Positions 21,967-23,476 of a stretch of DNA of 23,476 nt are shown here, in pieces; the stretch's first letter is position 1; every line of letters begins with the position of its first letter. Position numbers and translations under genes: made by a program. The stretch is from Gammaproteobacteria bacterium (GTDB taxonomy: Bacteria; Pseudomonadota; Gammaproteobacteria; Pseudomonadales; Azotimanducaceae_A): the NCBI GenBank assembly GCA_002728935.1, contig PBWF01000038.1:9369-32844 (forward strand), written 5' to 3'. A model generated the notes under the pieces. That model saw only the letters and a list, made by a program, of their open reading frames with translations. It was not told the DNA's origin and did not search any database.

Positions 21967-23476
21967 CTAGATGATCGCTTCGATCAGGTGTGGGCCCTTG
22001 TTCGCCATACAGAAGGCGAACTGGTCATTAAACTCTTCAGCTGTCGTTGCACGCATTGCTTCGACGCCCATGCCCTGCGCCAGGGCACAGAAATCAATGT
22101 CAGGGTTAGACAGATCAAACATGGAGAGCGCCATCGGGCCCGCATCATTGGCCGCGCCAACATTATGCAGTTCCATGTTCAGGATGTTGTAGGTCCGGTT
22201 ATTCCAGATCACCGTCGTCACATCCAATTGCTCGCGGGCTATGGTCCAGAGCCCCTGAATCGTGTACATGCTGGAACCATCCGCCTGCAGGTTGACGATC
22301 TTGCGATCAGGGCAGGCAACCGCAGCGCCAATCGCAAGCGGAATCCCGCCACCGATGGCACCACCCGTCACTGCTATCAGGTCATGTTGCGGCGAGTTCA
22401 TCGTCAGCAGGTAGGACGCCCCTCCCGAAGTCGTCGATTCATCGGCAATGATGCAATTCTCAGGCAGCATGGCCGCAACCGCATGACCTGCTGAACGAGG
22501 TGTCAGTTCACCTTTCAGCAATTCCGGTACGACCAACATAGCGCGTGGATCCTCTGCCAGCTTGTCAATTGCTGGTGCGCCAACCTCGTCCGCCAGCGCT
22601 TCGAGTGCACCAACCTGATCCTCCGCCAGAGTGGACAGTTTGAACGGTTCGACGCCCTCAGGGGTACAGTCCGATTTCTTACCGGGGTAAGCAAAGAAAG
22701 TGACCGGCCTGTCCTGTCCCACCAGGATCAATTCATCGCAGCCATCAAGTGCAGCGTAGATCTGATCCGGGAAGTAAGGCAATTTAGGAATATTGACCCG
22801 ACCAGCACCTCGCTCGGCCCTCGCATGAAACGTCGACAGATACATCGTTGCACCTGTCTTCTCACGAATTCGCGCCGCTGCCTCAAGGCCTCTTTCCCGA
22901 ACTGCAGAGCCGTTAATCAGCATGACCGCTTTTTCTGCCTTCTCAAGTCGTCGTGCAGCATCTTTGATGATATCCCGATCAACCGCTTTCGGCGCCGCGA
23001 CGGGAACCTTGTCCGCCACTATCCCACCTGGATCCCAGGCGGTATTCGCGGGCAACAGCAGTGTCGCAATGCCAGGGACATCTGACTGACTGGCGGCAAT
23101 CGCATCAGCGGCATCAGCGCCAACATCATGCGCAGTCTGGCTGACCCGGAGCCACTTCGAAAACGGCTCGGCATATCCTTCAATATTGGACGTCAGTGGC
23201 GCTTGATATTTTCGATGATGGGTTGCATGGTCACCAACAATGTTGACAAGGGGCGTAAAAGCTTTCTGGGCGTTATGCAGGTTTGCGATCGCGTTACCCA
23301 TTCCCGGGCCAAGGTGAAACAGCGCCGAAGCAGGTTTTTCAGCCATCCGGGCATATCCGTCGGCAGCGCCCGAAGCAACACCTTCGAACAGGCAAAGAAT
23401 ACCGCGCATCTGTGGCACGCTGTCCAGCGCTGCTACAAAGTGCATTTCAGACGTACCTGGATTTGAAAAACAGACA
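21967..23476 (-). CDS. Thiamine-diphosphate enzyme, acetolactate synthase large-subunit-like (5' partial)
   Basis: At least 502 residues; the start is beyond the right edge. The frame continues through the apparent ATG at 23445 to the end, giving VCFSNPGTSEMHFVAALD, the usual N-terminal block of this family. The catalytic glutamate that activates thiamine is in LCLFEGVASGAADGYARM. The ThDP/magnesium motif is QADGSSMYT ... NNRTYN, with Ala in place of the first Gly of the common GDG. The middle domain is present and GGAIGGGIPLAIGAA is intact. The family includes acetolactate synthases, benzoylformate and oxalyl-CoA decarboxylase relatives and many unassigned decarboxylases. No small regulatory subunit gene is next to it, which argues against a biosynthetic acetolactate synthase. 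It probably decarboxylates a 2-oxo acid or thioester in a catabolic route with the adjacent crotonase. Confidence 0.88.
   Translation of the reverse strand, partial: VCFSNPGTSEMHFVAALDSVPQMRGILCLFEGVASGAADGYARMAEKPASALFHLGPGMGNAIANLHNAQKAFTPLVNIVGDHATHHRKYQAPLTSNIEGYAEPFSKWLRVSQTAHDVGADAADAIAASQSDVPGIATLLLPANTAWDPGGIVADKVPVAAPKAVDRDIIKDAARRLEKAEKAVMLINGSAVRERGLEAAARIREKTGATMYLSTFHARAERGAGRVNIPKLPYFPDQIYAALDGCDELILVGQDRPVTFFAYPGKKSDCTPEGVEPFKLSTLAEDQVGALEALADEVGAPAIDKLAEDPRAMLVVPELLKGELTPRSAGHAVAAMLPENCIIADESTTSGGASYLLTMNSPQHDLIAVTGGAIGGGIPLAIGAAVACPDRKIVNLQADGSSMYTIQGLWTIAREQLDVTTVIWNNRTYNILNMELHNVGAANDAGPMALSMFDLSNPDIDFCALAQGMGVEAMRATTAEEFNDQFAFCMANKGPHLIEAII

Noticed and set aside
21868..22494. 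208-residue open frame on the plus strand
   Set aside because: It is a shadow of the ThDP enzyme and crotonase coding regions, rich in His/Arg with no domain signature.
1..23476. Mobile element, CRISPR array, tRNA/rRNA or riboswitch
   Set aside because: No transposase-like frame, regular repeat array, cloverleaf-like sequence or recognised aptamer was seen on either strand by reading alone.

Overview
The window looks like a catabolic gene cluster from an aerobic Pseudomonadota genome, probably a marine or free-living gammaproteobacterium. This placement is inferred from gene content and moderate base composition only; no rRNA, tRNA or other phylogenetic marker is present. No transposase, integrase, phage gene, CRISPR array, transporter or transcription regulator was found. 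Almost all the DNA codes for soluble enzymes.

Layout: (1) 1-3162, + strand: a Rieske ring-hydroxylating oxygenase (5' end off the window), a roughly 390-bp gap without a convincing gene, a crotonase-fold enzyme that probably starts at a TTG, and a VOC/glyoxalase-like protein. (2) 3159-9077, - strand, read from 9077 leftwards: an ADP-ribosylglycohydrolase (ADPRG)-family enzyme with extra C-terminal beta domains, a GrdB/PrdB-family selenoprotein, a type-B carboxylesterase and a class III CoA-transferase. (3) 9220-10404, + strand: a glycerol-dehydrogenase-like enzyme. (4) 10401-14171, - strand: a rifampin-phosphotransferase-like ATP-grasp/phosphohistidine protein and a nucleoside hydrolase. (5) 14312-16421, + strand: a GH32 glycosidase and a metallophosphoesterase. 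(6) 16431-19177, - strand: a second ADPRG-family enzyme and an enolase-superfamily (mandelate racemase-like) dehydratase/epimerase. (7) 19354-21103, + strand: an HSL-type esterase and a membrane-anchored PHB-depolymerase-like esterase. (8) 21100-23476, - strand: a ThDP enzyme (5' end off the window) and a second crotonase.

Two observations stand out. First, the two reading frames 6974-6504 and 6503-5799 are one gene interrupted only by an in-frame TGA. The TGA sits in a Sec-x-x-Cys motif (GT-U-PLC) and is followed 11 nt later by a perfect 6-bp hairpin with a 5-nt loop, as expected for a bacterial SECIS. The gene therefore encodes a 391-residue selenoprotein and is not a pair of truncated genes. 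Second, all three divergent intergenic regions (9078-9219, 14172-14311, 19178-19353) carry an inverted repeat built on the same half-site, TGGGTGA or a close variant. This suggests that segments 2 to 7 form one regulon controlled by a regulator encoded elsewhere.

Taken together, the ADPRG enzymes, nucleoside hydrolase and GH32 enzyme (glycosidic bonds), three unrelated serine esterases, the dehydratase, the glycerol-type dehydrogenase, the phosphotransferase-like protein and the Sec redox protein look like a dedicated pathway for a glycosylated and esterified small molecule. CoA-transferase, crotonase and ThDP steps could feed the carbon to central metabolism. The substrate cannot be read from the sequence.
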